Part shown: positions 49,752-58,947 of the stretch, piece by piece | Numbering within the stretch: the first letter of the stretch is position 1 | Layout: the number at the start of each line of letters is the position of its first letter | Assembly (NCBI GenBank): GCA_011391865.1 | Contig: JAABPV010000044.1 | Coordinates: 1 to 64,000, forward strand | DNA from: Desulfobulbaceae bacterium | Lineage (GTDB): Bacteria > Desulfobacterota > Desulfobulbia > Desulfobulbales > Desulfobulbaceae | DNA: 64,000 nucleotides | Direction: 5' to 3' | Translations under genes and position numbers: made by a program | The notes under the pieces: model-generated | The model's database searches: none | What the model was told of the DNA's origin: nothing | What the model saw: the letters and a program-made list of their open reading frames with translations, nothing else

Positions 49752-50966
49752 CTAACGGTCAATGTCCGGGATGACCAAATCGAGCGTGGACATGATGGTG
49801 ATCAGGTCGGCCACCTTGTGTCCGGCGGCGAGTTCGTTCAGCACATTCAGGTTGGAGAAGTTGGGCGAGCGGTATTTGAGCCGATAGGGCTTGGCACCGC
49901 CGTCAGAGACAATGTACACGCCGAGCAGTCCGCGCGGGGTCTCCACTTGGCTGTAATAACTACCCTTCGGCAATTTGTAGTTCTGCTGCGGCTGGCTGCG
50001 GTGCGGGCCGCTGGGGAAACGAGCTACGGCCTGCTCCAAAATCCGCAGCGACTGGGCCATTTCTTCCATCCGCACTTGGCAGCGGTCGTAGCTGTCGCCA
50101 ACGCTGCCGAGCGGCACATCAAAATCAAACTGATCGTAAATCGAATAGGGATCGTTTTTGCGGACATCATAATTGATGCCTGAACCGCGCAGCACCGCGC
50201 CGGTGCTGCCGTAGGACAGGGCTTTTTCCGGCGAGAGGATGCCTATATTCTTTGTCCGCTCCAAGAAGATGATGTTCTTGTTGAGCAAATTGCTGTACTC
50301 GTCCAGCACCTTGGGCATGATGTTCAGCAGATGCTTGACTCTGGGAATGAATGTCTCCGGCACATCAACGGAAGAGCCGCCTGGCCGAAAATAGTTTACG
50401 GTCAGACGTGCGCCGCAGAGTTCCTCAAAGAGGTCATTGATCAGCTCGCGCTCGCGGAAACCATAAAAGAAAGTGGTGAAGGCCCCCATGTCCATGCCGA
50501 GCACGCCCCACCAGAGCAGATGCGACTGAAGCCGTTGCAGCTCGCAGATTATCAGCCGGATGTACTCGCCGCGCTCCGGCACGCCGATGTCCAAGGCCTG
50601 CTCCACCGCCATGCAGAGGCAGAGGTTGTTGGAGAAGGCGGAGAGATAGTCGAGGCGGTCGGAAAGATGGATGTTCTGGACGTAGGTCTGATTTTCCGCC
50701 ATCTTCTCGATGCTGCGGTGGATGTAGCCGAGATGCGGCACCACTTCCACCACTGTCTCGCCGTTGAGCCGCACCACCACGCGCAGCACGCCGTGGGTGC
50801 TGGGATGCTGCGGCCCGATGTTGACAAAGAACTCCTCGGCCTCTTCGTCCTCCGGCGGCGGCAGTCTGAAGCCTTCCGGCAGCGTGTTTGCGTCAAGACT
50901 GTATTCGCTCAATGATTCTGTGATCATTTTCTTCCCGTTCTTTTCCGTTTCCGCCGCTGTCAACAT
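49752..50966 (-). CDS. nuoD: NADH-quinone oxidoreductase subunit D
   Basis: 404 residues, separate from NuoC. Quinone-pocket signature NIGPQHPSTHGVLRVVVRL, HLGYIHRSIEKMAE and a C-terminal SLDLVIPDIDR-type ending (found as STLDLVIPDIDR). Related to the large subunit of NiFe hydrogenases but without their nickel cysteines. Peripheral arm subunit at the membrane interface. Confidence 0.95.
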   Translation of the reverse strand: MLTAAETEKNGKKMITESLSEYSLDANTLPEGFRLPPPEDEEAEEFFVNIGPQHPSTHGVLRVVVRLNGETVVEVVPHLGYIHRSIEKMAENQTYVQNIHLSDRLDYLSAFSNNLCLCMAVEQALDIGVPERGEYIRLIICELQRLQSHLLWWGVLGMDMGAFTTFFYGFRERELINDLFEELCGARLTVNYFRPGGSSVDVPETFIPRVKHLLNIMPKVLDEYSNLLNKNIIFLERTKNIGILSPEKALSYGSTGAVLRGSGINYDVRKNDPYSIYDQFDFDVPLGSVGDSYDRCQVRMEEMAQSLRILEQAVARFPSGPHRSQPQQNYKLPKGSYYSQVETPRGLLGVYIVSDGGAKPYRLKYRSPNFSNLNVLNELAAGHKVADLITIMSTLDLVIPDIDR

Positions 50967-50992
50967 ATCGCCGCCGCATTGCGGAACATTGC

Positions 50993-51409
50993 TTAATTGT
51001 CCAGCACTTTGCCTCGCAGCAGTTTGATTCTGCTCTGCCGCACCTTGCTTTCCAAGCGTCTTTTTTCCGATGCCTGAGTCGCCTTCGTCGGTTTTCTCGC
51101 TTTCTGAACAGCCAACGCTTTTTTGATCAAGTCCCGCAGCCGCTCCAGCGCGTCGAGCCGGTTCTGCTCCTGCGTCCGGTATTGCTGCGCCTTGATGATG
51201 ACCACGCCATCTTTGCTTATCCGCGCATCATTGAGGAGCTGCAAACGCTGCTTGCAGATGTCCGGCAGGCAGGAGGCGTTGATATCAAAACGAAGGTGAA
51301 TCGCCGAAGCTACCTTGTTCACATTTTGTCCGCCAGCTCCCTGCGCCCGGATGGCCAGCAGCTCAATCTCATGATTGGGGATGGAGATGTTGCGGGAGAT
51401 GTGGAGCAT
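50993..51409 (-). CDS. arfB: ArfB-type peptidyl-tRNA hydrolase (class I release-factor-like)
   Basis: 138 residues. The catalytic GGQ motif is in RAQGAGGQNVNK (26-28) and the C-terminus is a basic tail rich in Lys and Arg (KALAVQKARKPTKATQASEK) that enters the mRNA channel. ArfB rescues ribosomes stalled without a stop codon. It has no functional link to complex I but lies inside the nuo operon, 12 bases after nuoBC and 26 before nuoD, same direction. Confidence 0.92.
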   Translation of the reverse strand: MLHISRNISIPNHEIELLAIRAQGAGGQNVNKVASAIHLRFDINASCLPDICKQRLQLLNDARISKDGVVIIKAQQYRTQEQNRLDALERLRDLIKKALAVQKARKPTKATQASEKRRLESKVRQSRIKLLRGKVLDN

Positions 51410-51421
51410 GGCTTTCTGCCG

Positions 51422-52678
51422 TTAATACGGCCTCTTCACCACCCGCGTTGGATCGTCATAATCCTTGCGGAGCGGATAGCCGGGAAAATCATTTTCCAAG
51501 AAGATGCGCCGCAGGTCAGCGTTGTTGCGGAAGCGCACTCCAAAGAAGTCATAAACCTCGCGTTCATGCCATTCCGCGCCGAGATAGAGGTCTGAGATGG
51601 TTGCAATTTCCGCATCGCCAGTGGCCGGGTCTTTCTCGGCACGGCTGCGGAAGAAGAGCTTGTGGCCGTCTCGGCAGGACAGCATCTGCACCACGATGTC
51701 AAACGAGTCCTTCCAATCCACGCAGGTGAGCTGAATGAGCATGTCCAAGCCAAGGCTCTGCTCATTTCTCACGTATTCGGCGAAGTTACGGTACTGCTCC
51801 GACGGGACAACCAGATCAAGGATGTAGTCCGGCCCCAGTTCAGCAACCTGCTTTGGGGTAATACCCGGATGACTATAGACCTCAATAGCCGGGAATTTTT
51901 CCTGAAGCATTTGCAGCAGCGTCCAGTTGCTGATGCCCTGCGCCGCTGGTTTCCGGCTCGGAACGACAGGGAATTCCTCTTTCTTCACGCGGACCGGTTT
52001 GGATGCCGGGCTGGCCGCGTTTTCACGCTTGAACTGCTCGCGGGCTTCGCGCGATTCTTCGTCACGCTGCTTCTCCCGTGAGGCCCATTCCGCCTGTGCC
52101 TTGCTGAAGATGTCCTCGAAAGGAACTTGCAGCGTTTCACGCACCTTCCAAGGATTGCGGCGGCCTTCTTTCTTAATTTTCTCTTGCAGCTGCAATATGC
52201 CTTGAATCAGAGCTTCGGGACGGGGCGGGCAGCCGGGAATATAGACATCTACCGGCACCAGCCGGTCGCCGCCTTTGATCACATAGTAGGAGTCATAATA
52301 AAACGGCCCGCCGGAGATGGCGCAGGATCCCATCGCGATAATGTACTTGGGCGCGGGCATCTGCTCGTAGAGCGTGACGAGATTCTTCGCCATTTTCTCA
52401 TTGATCGTACCGGCCAAGATGATCATGTCCGCCTGACGGACGCTGGCGCGCATGACCTCGTAGCCAAAGCGGGCTAAATCATGCTTGGCGGCGATGGTGG
52501 ACATCATTTCAATCGCACAGCAGGAAGTGGCGTAGACCAGCGGCCAGACTGAGTTGGCCCGCCCCCACGCCACCACCAGCTCAACTGCATCAACCAGCTT
52601 GATGCCGCCGGGTGCTTGCTCAATCAGCTCGCCCGCTTGGCGGACCAGAACTGAGGCTCCGCTGCTGCTTATTCCCAT
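51422..52678 (-). CDS. Fused NADH-quinone oxidoreductase subunits B and C
   Basis: 418 residues from the ATG at 52678 (AAGGGGG site; overlaps nuoA by 10 bases). Residues 1-170 are NuoB with the N2 cluster ligands in [17 protein letters not shown] and PGCPPRPE. A charged linker of about 60 residues ([20 protein letters not shown]) is followed by NuoC ([15 protein letters not shown] ... [36 protein letters not shown]). The fused order B-C, rather than the C-D fusion of enterobacteria, is uncommon. It forms the cluster closest to quinone plus its supporting subunit. Confidence 0.93.
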   Translation of the reverse strand: MGISSSGASVLVRQAGELIEQAPGGIKLVDAVELVVAWGRANSVWPLVYATSCCAIEMMSTIAAKHDLARFGYEVMRASVRQADMIILAGTINEKMAKNLVTLYEQMPAPKYIIAMGSCAISGGPFYYDSYYVIKGGDRLVPVDVYIPGCPPRPEALIQGILQLQEKIKKEGRRNPWKVRETLQVPFEDIFSKAQAEWASREKQRDEESREAREQFKRENAASPASKPVRVKKEEFPVVPSRKPAAQGISNWTLLQMLQEKFPAIEVYSHPGITPKQVAELGPDYILDLVVPSEQYRNFAEYVRNEQSLGLDMLIQLTCVDWKDSFDIVVQMLSCRDGHKLFFRSRAEKDPATGDAEIATISDLYLGAEWHEREVYDFFGVRFRNNADLRRIFLENDFPGYPLRKDYDDPTRVVKRPY

Positions 52679-53052
52679 ACCAGAACCCCCTTGCGCCATG
52701 CGTAGATTAAGCCGGAAAACAGAACAAAGATAAAGCAGAACAATTCAAAATAAAGCAGATTGATGGTGACTGCGCCTGCTGCGCCGGTTGCCACTGCCCG
52801 GAAAATAATCATGCAGGGAAAGAGGAACAGCGTCTCAATGTCGAAGAGGAGGAAGAGCAGGGCGAAGATGTAGTACGCGACTTTGAAGCGGATGCGCGCC
52901 GCGCCTATAGGGGTTTCGGAGCATTCATAGGCCTGCCGCTTGAGAAAGCTGTCCGGCGAGCGATAGGCGAGCAGTCTGGCCAGCAGCATTGCGCCGCCCG
53001 CGAAGATTGCGCCGAGAAAGGCCACGAAACCGATCAGGATATAGCTGTCCAT
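52669..53052 (-). CDS. nuoA: NADH-quinone oxidoreductase subunit A
   Basis: 127 residues, three membrane helices; [20 protein letters not shown] contains the quinone-loop Cys-Ser-Glu stretch, then [13 protein letters not shown]. First gene of the operon. Confidence 0.94.
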   Translation of the reverse strand: MDSYILIGFVAFLGAIFAGGAMLLARLLAYRSPDSFLKRQAYECSETPIGAARIRFKVAYYIFALLFLLFDIETLFLFPCMIIFRAVATGAAGAVTINLLYFELFCFIFVLFSGLIYAWRKGVLVWE

Positions 53053-53105
53053 GAAACCGTGATCTCTGAAAGATTGTTGGATACAGTCGTCTGTTCTGCT
53101 CCCTC

Positions 53106-53134
53106 AGTGAAGAGCAAAATCGGCAGGCTGTCAA
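53106..53134 (-). promoter_or_regulatory. Candidate promoter of the nuo operon
   Basis: Minus strand TTGACA (53134-53129), 17-base spacer, TTCACT (53111-53106), about 55 bases upstream of nuoA. The -35 is consensus, the -10 weak. The rest of the 300-base divergent gap to 53354 shows only a CCCTG/CAGGG mini-hairpin. Confidence 0.4.
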
Positions 53135-53354
53135 GAGGAAAGAACAGTGCGCTCAGTCCGCTGTTCGACAAGAGAAGGGAAAGATGCTTTTTATACCATT
53201 TTCATCGCCGCATGTCAAAGAAATAGATGGTGAGCATAAACGCAATTGATCAGAAATAATTCACGCAGACTGCCTGCTTGACGGGCACCCTGACAACAGG
53301 GTAGTATGTGGGAAATAGTCTTAGCCCTCGAAAAAGCGGAACAAGCGCACAACG

Positions 53355-54773
53355 ATGACAACGATTCTGCTCAAGCTCCTTCAGCGCGGCGCAGCCCTGC
53401 TGGTGATTACCCAGATCTTGCTGCCGGTTCCTGCGCGCGGCTTCAGCATCGGCGACGAGCGGCTGCTCGGCGAGAAGCTGCTCTTCGCTGTCCGCAAGAA
53501 TTTTGCCCTGCTTGACGATCCCGACATTTCCCAGTATGTCAACGGTCTTGGCAGACAGGTGCTGGAGGCCGCCGGGCCGCAGTATTTTGACTATCATTTT
53601 TTTGTGGTCAAGAATGATCAGTTCAATGCCTTTGCCGCCCCTTCGGGTCTGATCTTCTTCAACAGCGGCCTGATCAAAACGATGAAGAGCGAGGATCAGC
53701 TCGTCAGCGTCATGGCCCATGAGGTAGCCCATGTGGTCAGCCGTCATATTTCTTCACGGATGGCCAAACAAACCAAGGTGACGGCCCTCAGCCTTCTCTT
53801 CGGCCTCGCCAGTCTGGCCGCAGGCGATCCGGCTCTGACTTCCGGCCTTTTCACCGGCGCACTGGCTGCGGGCGCGACTGCCGGACTGAGTTTTTCCCGG
53901 CAGGACGAAGAGCAGGCCGACCGGCTGGCTTTTGACTGGATGCGGAGCACGGGCCGCGACCCGGCAGCGATGGAGGAGATGCTCAAAACCATGCGGCGGA
54001 TCACCCGCTACCGCTCTGAGCAGCTACCGCCCTATCTGCTCACGCACCCCAACCCTGAAGACCGGCTCCATTATGTGCAGTCGCTGCTGGAGCAGGAAGG
54101 TCGGGCAGCGGCAGGGCAGGGCGGCAAACGCGGCGACCGCTTTGCCTTTCTCCGCTTTAAGCACCGGGTGTTGAGCGAATCCTTGAATCCGAACGAGATG
54201 CGGACGTGGTGCGTCGGCATCATCGCTTCCGGCAAAGATGCCGAAGAGGTCGGCATGGCCCGTTACGGTCTGGCTCTGCTCAGTGCCAAAGAGATGGACT
54301 TCAGCGGCGCACTCCGCCAGATGGAGCAGGTGCGGATCGAATTGCCCGGCAGGGAGATTCTTGACATCGATTTGGCCGTGCTACATTTGGAGGCCGGACA
54401 ACCAGCCGAGGCCCTGAAGCTGCTGCGTCCAGCGTTCAAGCGCGATCCGGGCGACATCTACGCGGCCTTTCAGTTGGCCAGAGCCTTGGAGCAGGTCGGC
54501 GACCTTGCCGGAGCCGAGAGGCTGCATCTCGAAACCGCCAAAGCCCTGCCTGACTATGCAAAAATTTATTACGAGCTGGGGCGGCTCAAGGCCAGGCAGG
54601 GACAGAACGGGGCCAGTATTTTTTATCTCGGCAAGCATTATCTGCATGAAGGCCGGATTGAGCTGGCCAAACAGCATCTGCGGCGGGCGGAAAAAGACCA
54701 GACCGCCCCGTCCGCCCTGCGCCAAGAAGCAAAATCCATTCTGGAGCGGCTGAAACAGCTGGAGGATGCGTGA
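53355..54773 (+). CDS. Exported M48 metalloprotease with TPR repeats (BepA-like)
   Basis: 472 residues. Signal peptide (LLQRGAALLVITQILLPVPA, cut near ARG). The zinc motif HEVAH at 122-126 and a second-ligand region RQDEEQADRLAFDW near 185, then LLTHPNPEDRLHYV, are all typical of the BepA/YfgC subgroup. From about 320 TPR repeats follow (DLAGAERLHLETAKALPDYA, GRIELAKQHLRRAEKD). BepA degrades or chaperones misfolded outer-membrane proteins such as LptD. Periplasmic. Monocistronic or with nikR, whose start is 55 bases downstream. Confidence 0.92.
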   Translation: MTTILLKLLQRGAALLVITQILLPVPARGFSIGDERLLGEKLLFAVRKNFALLDDPDISQYVNGLGRQVLEAAGPQYFDYHFFVVKNDQFNAFAAPSGLIFFNSGLIKTMKSEDQLVSVMAHEVAHVVSRHISSRMAKQTKVTALSLLFGLASLAAGDPALTSGLFTGALAAGATAGLSFSRQDEEQADRLAFDWMRSTGRDPAAMEEMLKTMRRITRYRSEQLPPYLLTHPNPEDRLHYVQSLLEQEGRAAAGQGGKRGDRFAFLRFKHRVLSESLNPNEMRTWCVGIIASGKDAEEVGMARYGLALLSAKEMDFSGALRQMEQVRIELPGREILDIDLAVLHLEAGQPAEALKLLRPAFKRDPGDIYAAFQLARALEQVGDLAGAERLHLETAKALPDYAKIYYELGRLKARQGQNGASIFYLGKHYLHEGRIELAKQHLRRAEKDQTAPSALRQEAKSILERLKQLEDA

Positions 54774-54828
54774 CACATGGAACCTGAACCGCTTGTTTTC
54801 TTGCATTTCTTCAACACAAGGCCAAGTC

Positions 54829-55239
54829 ATGCTCAAACGATTTTCCGTCTCTCTTGAAGAGCATCTGCTGGAGCGTTTTGACGACTACATCAGTCGGCAT
54901 GGCTACTCCAACCGCTCCGAGGCGGTGCGGGATCTGATCCGAACCAACCTGATTCAGGAGGAATGGGAGCAAGACAGCGAGGTGGTGGGTGTCGTCACCT
55001 TGGTTTACGACCATCATCAGTCCAAGCTGCAAGACCGGATCACTGAGGCCCAGCATGACTACTACCAGTTGATCACCTCGTCAACCCATGTGCATATGGA
55101 CCATCACAATTGTTTGGAAGTGACTATTGTCAAAGGAAAAGCCTCGCAAGTGCGGGTACTGGCCGAGAAGATGATCGCTCTGCGGGGTGTGAAAAGCGGC
55201 AACCTGACCATGAGCAGCACCGGCGACGGGCTGCACTGA
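54829..55239 (+). CDS. nikR: Nickel-responsive regulator NikR
   Basis: 136 residues from the ATG at 54829 (AAGG site). An N-terminal ribbon-helix-helix (FSVSLEEHLLERFDDYISRH, SNRSEAVRDLIR) and the C-terminal ACT-like domain with the high-affinity nickel ligands at the same numbering as in E. coli: His76, His87, His89 and Cys95 (in STHVHMDHHNCLE). It represses or activates nickel uptake and use genes when nickel is bound. No nickel transporter gene is adjacent; the next genes are a DUF296 protein and CbiK, and five Met-rich secreted protein genes follow. Confidence 0.95.
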   Translation: MLKRFSVSLEEHLLERFDDYISRHGYSNRSEAVRDLIRTNLIQEEWEQDSEVVGVVTLVYDHHQSKLQDRITEAQHDYYQLITSSTHVHMDHHNCLEVTIVKGKASQVRVLAEKMIALRGVKSGNLTMSSTGDGLH

Positions 55240-55260
55240 AAGAGGAAAAGGGGGAAGAGT

Positions 55261-55698
55261 GTGGAATATCGGACAGGCACTGTTGGCCGGGTGATTGCGG
55301 CCCGTTTTGATGATGGCGAGGATTTTCTTGGCGGGCTACGCAAGCTGGTGCTGCGGGAGCAGATCGCCAGCGGCTGGTTTCAGATCATCGGCGCACTGGG
55401 CAGGGCAGGGGTGGTGACTGGCCCAAAAGAGCCGGTGGTGCCGCCGGAGCCAATCTGGCGGGAGGTGGAGGCGGTCTGCGAGGTGATCGGCACTGGCTCC
55501 ATCCATTTGGACAACGGCGAGCCGAAAATTCATCTCCACGCCGCATTAGGTGATCACGGCGAGACGCTCACAGCCTGCGTCCGCCGCGACAGCCGGGTTT
55601 ACCTGACCTTGGAGGTGCTGCTTTTTGAGCTGAACGGCCTTGAAGCCTCCCGTCCTTGGGATGAGCAGGGCGGCTTCAGCAAGCTGCGCTTCGCCTGA
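55261..55698 (+). CDS. DUF296 (PPC/AT-hook-associated) domain protein
   Basis: 145 residues starting with GTG, GGGGAAGAG site before it, 21 bases after nikR. A complete PPC domain: LGGLRKLVLREQIASGWFQI, GSIHLDNGEPKIHLHAALGD with the conserved His-rich metal-binding strand. Bacterial members form trimers and probably bind metal; the molecular role is not established. Placement after nikR suggests a nickel- or cobalt-linked task, which is inference. Confidence 0.85.
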   Translation: MEYRTGTVGRVIAARFDDGEDFLGGLRKLVLREQIASGWFQIIGALGRAGVVTGPKEPVVPPEPIWREVEAVCEVIGTGSIHLDNGEPKIHLHAALGDHGETLTACVRRDSRVYLTLEVLLFELNGLEASRPWDEQGGFSKLRFA

Positions 55699-55710
55699 AC
55701 GAACATCCTG

Positions 55711-56616
55711 CTATTTCAAGGCAATGCCTGCATCTGTCGCCGCCTCGGCGGCGTTGCGGACAAACAGCTCCGCAAAAGCGTCAATCTCGCCCAAGCCTCG
55801 CTCTACCGCGCAGACTTCAACGCCTTCTTTTTCCAGCACGCTTTTCCAAGAGTCGTCCTCAGGCCCGGCCATGTCATTGACTGAGTGATCGCCGGCCACG
55901 ACCATGAAGGGCTTGAGTAGGACTTTCCGTGTCCCGGAACGCCGCAGCTCGGCAGTCACGTCGTCAAGGCTTGGAAAGCCCTCCACATTGCCGATCAGCG
56001 TCAGCACGTCTGGATGCAGCGTCCGCATCCGGTGAGCCAGTTCTACATAGGAGCCTGCGGACGGGAAATGCTCGTTGCCGTGCCCCATGTAGACCAGCGC
56101 GGCCTGCGCGGCCCGCGCCCGCTCCGCGTCGGCGGCCAGCGCCTTGGCGGCGGCTGTGATGTCGTCGGCGTAGGGATGGGCCGGGCCGTAAGTGCCGAGA
56201 GCCGGACGGCCCAAAGCGATTTTATGAAAAGGCTTGTATTTCGGCTTCTTGACCGTGCCCATCCGCAGCAGGCCGTCCACGTAGGTGCCAAGGTCGAGAT
56301 ATTCCTCGCCCATGGCGATATGGGTCGGCTGAAGAACAATGCTGTCACAACCCTGATCTTGCAGGTCGGCGATGACGGCCAAGACTGTTCTGACCTTGAG
56401 GATGTCCGCCGGAATGTCAGGGTGCGCTTGGACATAAGCCGGGTCGGCGGCCCGCTTCTGCCAACGGCGGCGGATGATGTTGGAAGTGAAGGCAATCCGC
56501 ACCGGCGTGGCTGGAAACCGCGCCGTCATTTTGGCATGAATATTGAGCAGACCTTGCAGTGCCGGTTCAACCGTTGTCCCGAACATGGCCAAAACAATGG
56601 CTGTTTTATGCTCCAT
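55711..56616 (-). CDS. cbiK: Sirohydrochlorin cobaltochelatase CbiK
   Basis: 301 residues, no signal peptide, so the cytoplasmic type. Catalytic histidines are in LVYMGHGNEHFPS (His179) and VVAGDHSVNDMAG (His244). It inserts Co2+ into sirohydrochlorin for the anaerobic B12 pathway; CbiK can also insert Fe or Ni in vitro. It is convergent with the DUF296 gene with 12 bases between the stops. B12 is needed by a cobalamin-type radical SAM protein such as the one at 18.8 kb, though no other cbi gene is seen. Confidence 0.92.
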   Translation of the reverse strand: MEHKTAIVLAMFGTTVEPALQGLLNIHAKMTARFPATPVRIAFTSNIIRRRWQKRAADPAYVQAHPDIPADILKVRTVLAVIADLQDQGCDSIVLQPTHIAMGEEYLDLGTYVDGLLRMGTVKKPKYKPFHKIALGRPALGTYGPAHPYADDITAAAKALAADAERARAAQAALVYMGHGNEHFPSAGSYVELAHRMRTLHPDVLTLIGNVEGFPSLDDVTAELRRSGTRKVLLKPFMVVAGDHSVNDMAGPEDDSWKSVLEKEGVEVCAVERGLGEIDAFAELFVRNAAEAATDAGIALK

Positions 56617-56642
56617 GATGTCTCACGTCTCTTCTGTATCTG

Positions 56643-56685
56643 TAAAAAACAGCGAAGCCGGAAACGCAGGCTGCGTTTCCGGCTT
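56643..56685 (-). terminator. Terminator after the first Met/Gln-rich gene
   Basis: Minus strand: 14-bp stem of AAGCCGGAAACGCA and its complement with a 3-base loop, then CGCTG and TTTTTT. It insulates cbiK from the Met-rich gene upstream. It shares AAGCCGGA with the stems after the other four paralogues. Confidence 0.75.
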
Positions 56686-56713
56686 TGTCCGGCAGCTCAG
56701 ACTGCTGCCAGTC

Positions 56714-57649
56714 TTACCATTGTTGCTGCTGCATTCCGGGGAATCCGCCGCCACCGTTCATGCCGGGACCGCCGGGAATTCCACCTCCGCCCCACATTCC
56801 GCCGTTAGGCAGCCCCGGCATCATTCCTCCGCTGCCGTTGCCGCCGTAATACGGAGACTGGCCAAACGCAGGCGCAGGCAGCGGCACATTGGGGAAACCA
56901 TTGTTCATGATGCCAGACTGCATGAACTGCATCTGCATCTGCTTGATCGGCGCGCTGACTGTGGGAATCATGGCCGGCATCATCGCGCTCTGGAAGCGGA
57001 TGGGGAAATTCCACGGCTGAATCTGGCTGATCATGCTCTGCACCGCGCCGGGCTGAATCATGGGCCGGAACGTGCTCTGGCCCATGCGGGAAATATCAGA
57101 AATCCGCGAGGTCATGATTGAGTCGCGCACAGAGTTTCTGATCTGGTTGATCGGCGATGACCCGCTTCCCATGTTCTGCTGGAGCTGGTAGATGTTCTGA
57201 CCGGCCATGTTCATCGCCCCGTTGTAGCGCTGATCCTGCGGCAGCCCCTGCATGCCGCCCCAGACCACCTGCCGCAAGTCCAGCATCGGCGAGGTTCCGC
57301 CGCCGCCCTGCGGCTGCATGCCGCCGACTCCGTAGGTGTTGGCTATTGCGGCGGGATTTATGCCCATGACATTGCCGGGAGACATCATCGGCTGCTGCTG
57401 ATAGTATCCTCCTCCATAAACACTCCCGCCCGGCATCGTGCCGCTGCCCGGATACACCATTCCAGACGCGCCAGGCTCAGGGTTGTATCCGGGATTCATG
57501 CCCGGCAGGCCAGGCATGCTGTCAGAAGAGTTGACCATGCCCACTCCGCCAGGCATAGGCCCGCCGCCCATTTGAGCCTGAGCTGAACCAACCGCGCAGG
57601 CCAAGCAGGCGAAGGTCAGGCCAAATGCGATTTTTTTTGCCGTTTTCAT
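56714..57649 (-). CDS. Met/Gln/Gly-rich secreted protein, paralogue 1
   Basis: 311 residues from the ATG at 57649 (GAGGAG site). Signal peptide ending GSAQA-QMGG. A Gly/Pro/Met-rich low-complexity first half (GGGPMPGGVG, MSPGNVMGINP) is followed by the family core: QIRNSVRDSIMTSRISDIS, then IQPGAVQSMISQIQPWNFPI, RFQSAMMPAMIPTVSAPIKQ and MQMQFMQSGIMNNGFPNVP. The tail is again Gly/Pro/Met-rich with a Gln end (FPGMQQQQW). There is no cysteine after the signal. I know no family for it. It is the largest of five paralogues in a row, and with paralogue 2 shares the QIR-VRD-IM block. Periplasmic or extracellular; function unknown. Confidence 0.8.
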   Translation of the reverse strand: MKTAKKIAFGLTFACLACAVGSAQAQMGGGPMPGGVGMVNSSDSMPGLPGMNPGYNPEPGASGMVYPGSGTMPGGSVYGGGYYQQQPMMSPGNVMGINPAAIANTYGVGGMQPQGGGGTSPMLDLRQVVWGGMQGLPQDQRYNGAMNMAGQNIYQLQQNMGSGSSPINQIRNSVRDSIMTSRISDISRMGQSTFRPMIQPGAVQSMISQIQPWNFPIRFQSAMMPAMIPTVSAPIKQMQMQFMQSGIMNNGFPNVPLPAPAFGQSPYYGGNGSGGMMPGLPNGGMWGGGGIPGGPGMNGGGGFPGMQQQQW

Positions 57650-57805
57650 GCTGTTTTCTCCTCGCTTGATGAACAAATTGTTTTTCCCCTTTTTTGGCGG
57701 AGCCAGCCCCTGTCACATCTACAGGGTAGCAATTCCGGCGCGGTTTGTAAAATTTTTTCTGCCCGCCGTAAAGGAAAATCGTATTTTTTGAACTCTCTGA
57801 GCGCA

Positions 57806-57838
57806 AAAGCCGGAGATGCTCACCGCATCTCCGGCTTT
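57806..57838 (-). terminator. Stem-loop after paralogue 2
   Basis: AAAGCCGGAGATGC / GCATCTCCGGCTTT, 14-bp perfect stem with a TCACC loop. The T-run on the minus strand is short (TTT), so termination may be weaker than for the others. Confidence 0.6.
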
Positions 57839-57876
57839 GATTGCGCAGCAGCCTGCTTTCCGGCTGACGCGAAATT

Positions 57877-58638
57877 TTAGTTGCCCATCAACATCTGCGG
57901 ATTGACGAAGTTAGGATCATTCACTCCGTCCTGCATGAACTGCATCTGCTGCTGCTTGACTTGATCGCTCACTCCGCTTGCGCCAGGCAGGCCGGGAATG
58001 TTCGGGAAGCTGTTGTCGCCGATGCCTTCCTGCATGTAGCCGATTTGCGATCCCTTAACCTGATTGCTGACTTGGGTGACAATCTTCGGCATCATCTGGC
58101 TCTTGAAGCGGTTCGGCAGCTCCCACGGCTTGATGCTGCCGATGATGGTCTGCACCATCTGCGGCTGAATGTTGCCTCTGTAGAGATTCGGAGCCATGCC
58201 GGAGATGTTCCGGTAGCGGTCCATCATGATGGTGTCGCGCACTTTAGCCCGGATCTGGTTGGCGGCGGCGGATCCCTGCTGCATGATGGCCAGATTCTGC
58301 TGGGTCATCTGCTGCGCCAGAGAGTCGCGCTGCTGCTGAGGCATGTTCTGAATCGCTTGTTCAATCATATTGCGGATGTCCAGCGTGGGAGCGGGCGCAG
58401 TCTGAGCAGCCTGATCCGCATCCGGTGCCCAGAGGCCGTCCATGGAAACGTTGCTCGTGACCTGCTGATTGATGTTGGACACCATGCCGCTGGCGATGCT
58501 GCTGGCGATGCTGTTGGCCATGCCTGCCATCGGGTTGCTGCTGCTGGCTGCTGGCGCACCCATCTGCGCCCACGCAGAACCTGCGGCAGCGGCGACGAGT
58601 CCAAGTGCGATGGTGAATTTCAGTGCTGTCTTTTTCAT
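57877..58638 (-). CDS. Met/Gln-rich secreted protein, paralogue 2
   Basis: 253 residues from the ATG at 58638 (GAGGAGGAGG site). Signal peptide KFTIALGLVAAAAGSAWA-Q. Core blocks: LDIRNMIEQAIQNMPQQQRD, NQIRAKVRDTIMMDRYRNIS, NIQPQMVQTIIGSIKPWELP, NRFKSQMMPKIVTQVSNQVK and QIGYMQEGIGDNSFPNIPG, and then a second copy of the last motif (QQQMQFMQDGVNDPNF). No cysteines. It lacks the long Gly-rich parts of paralogue 1. Predicted helical, Met/Gln-rich, exported; no known family. Confidence 0.8.
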   Translation of the reverse strand: MKKTALKFTIALGLVAAAAGSAWAQMGAPAASSSNPMAGMANSIASSIASGMVSNINQQVTSNVSMDGLWAPDADQAAQTAPAPTLDIRNMIEQAIQNMPQQQRDSLAQQMTQQNLAIMQQGSAAANQIRAKVRDTIMMDRYRNISGMAPNLYRGNIQPQMVQTIIGSIKPWELPNRFKSQMMPKIVTQVSNQVKGSQIGYMQEGIGDNSFPNIPGLPGASGVSDQVKQQQMQFMQDGVNDPNFVNPQMLMGN

Positions 58639-58883
58639 TTTCCTCCTCCTCTTGTTTGAAAAAACCATCCGCACCATGCGGACGGATGCCTCTCAAAATC
58701 CGGTTCAGCCCCGTTTTTTTTAATGAAGAAGCAAATTCTTCAATGCATCCTCTTTGTAGCACGTTTCGCAAAATTTGTACAGTTTTTTTTACTGTCTTCC
58801 GCGAAAAAATATCCGTGCAGCGGCGGCTGCCCGCAAGGATACCAGAATAATGAGAAGTTCCAAAGCGTTTTCTGCGTGGCTAT

Positions 58884-58923
58884 GAAAAAAGAAAGCCGGA
58901 ACAGCTCAGGGCTGATCCGGCTT
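58884..58923 (-). terminator. Terminator after paralogue 3
   Basis: Minus strand: AAGCCGGA paired with TCCGGCTT, with an inner AGC/GCT pair, followed by TCTTTTTTC. Confidence 0.75.
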
Positions 58924-58947
58924 GGCCGGCTGCGGAGCAGGCGCAGC

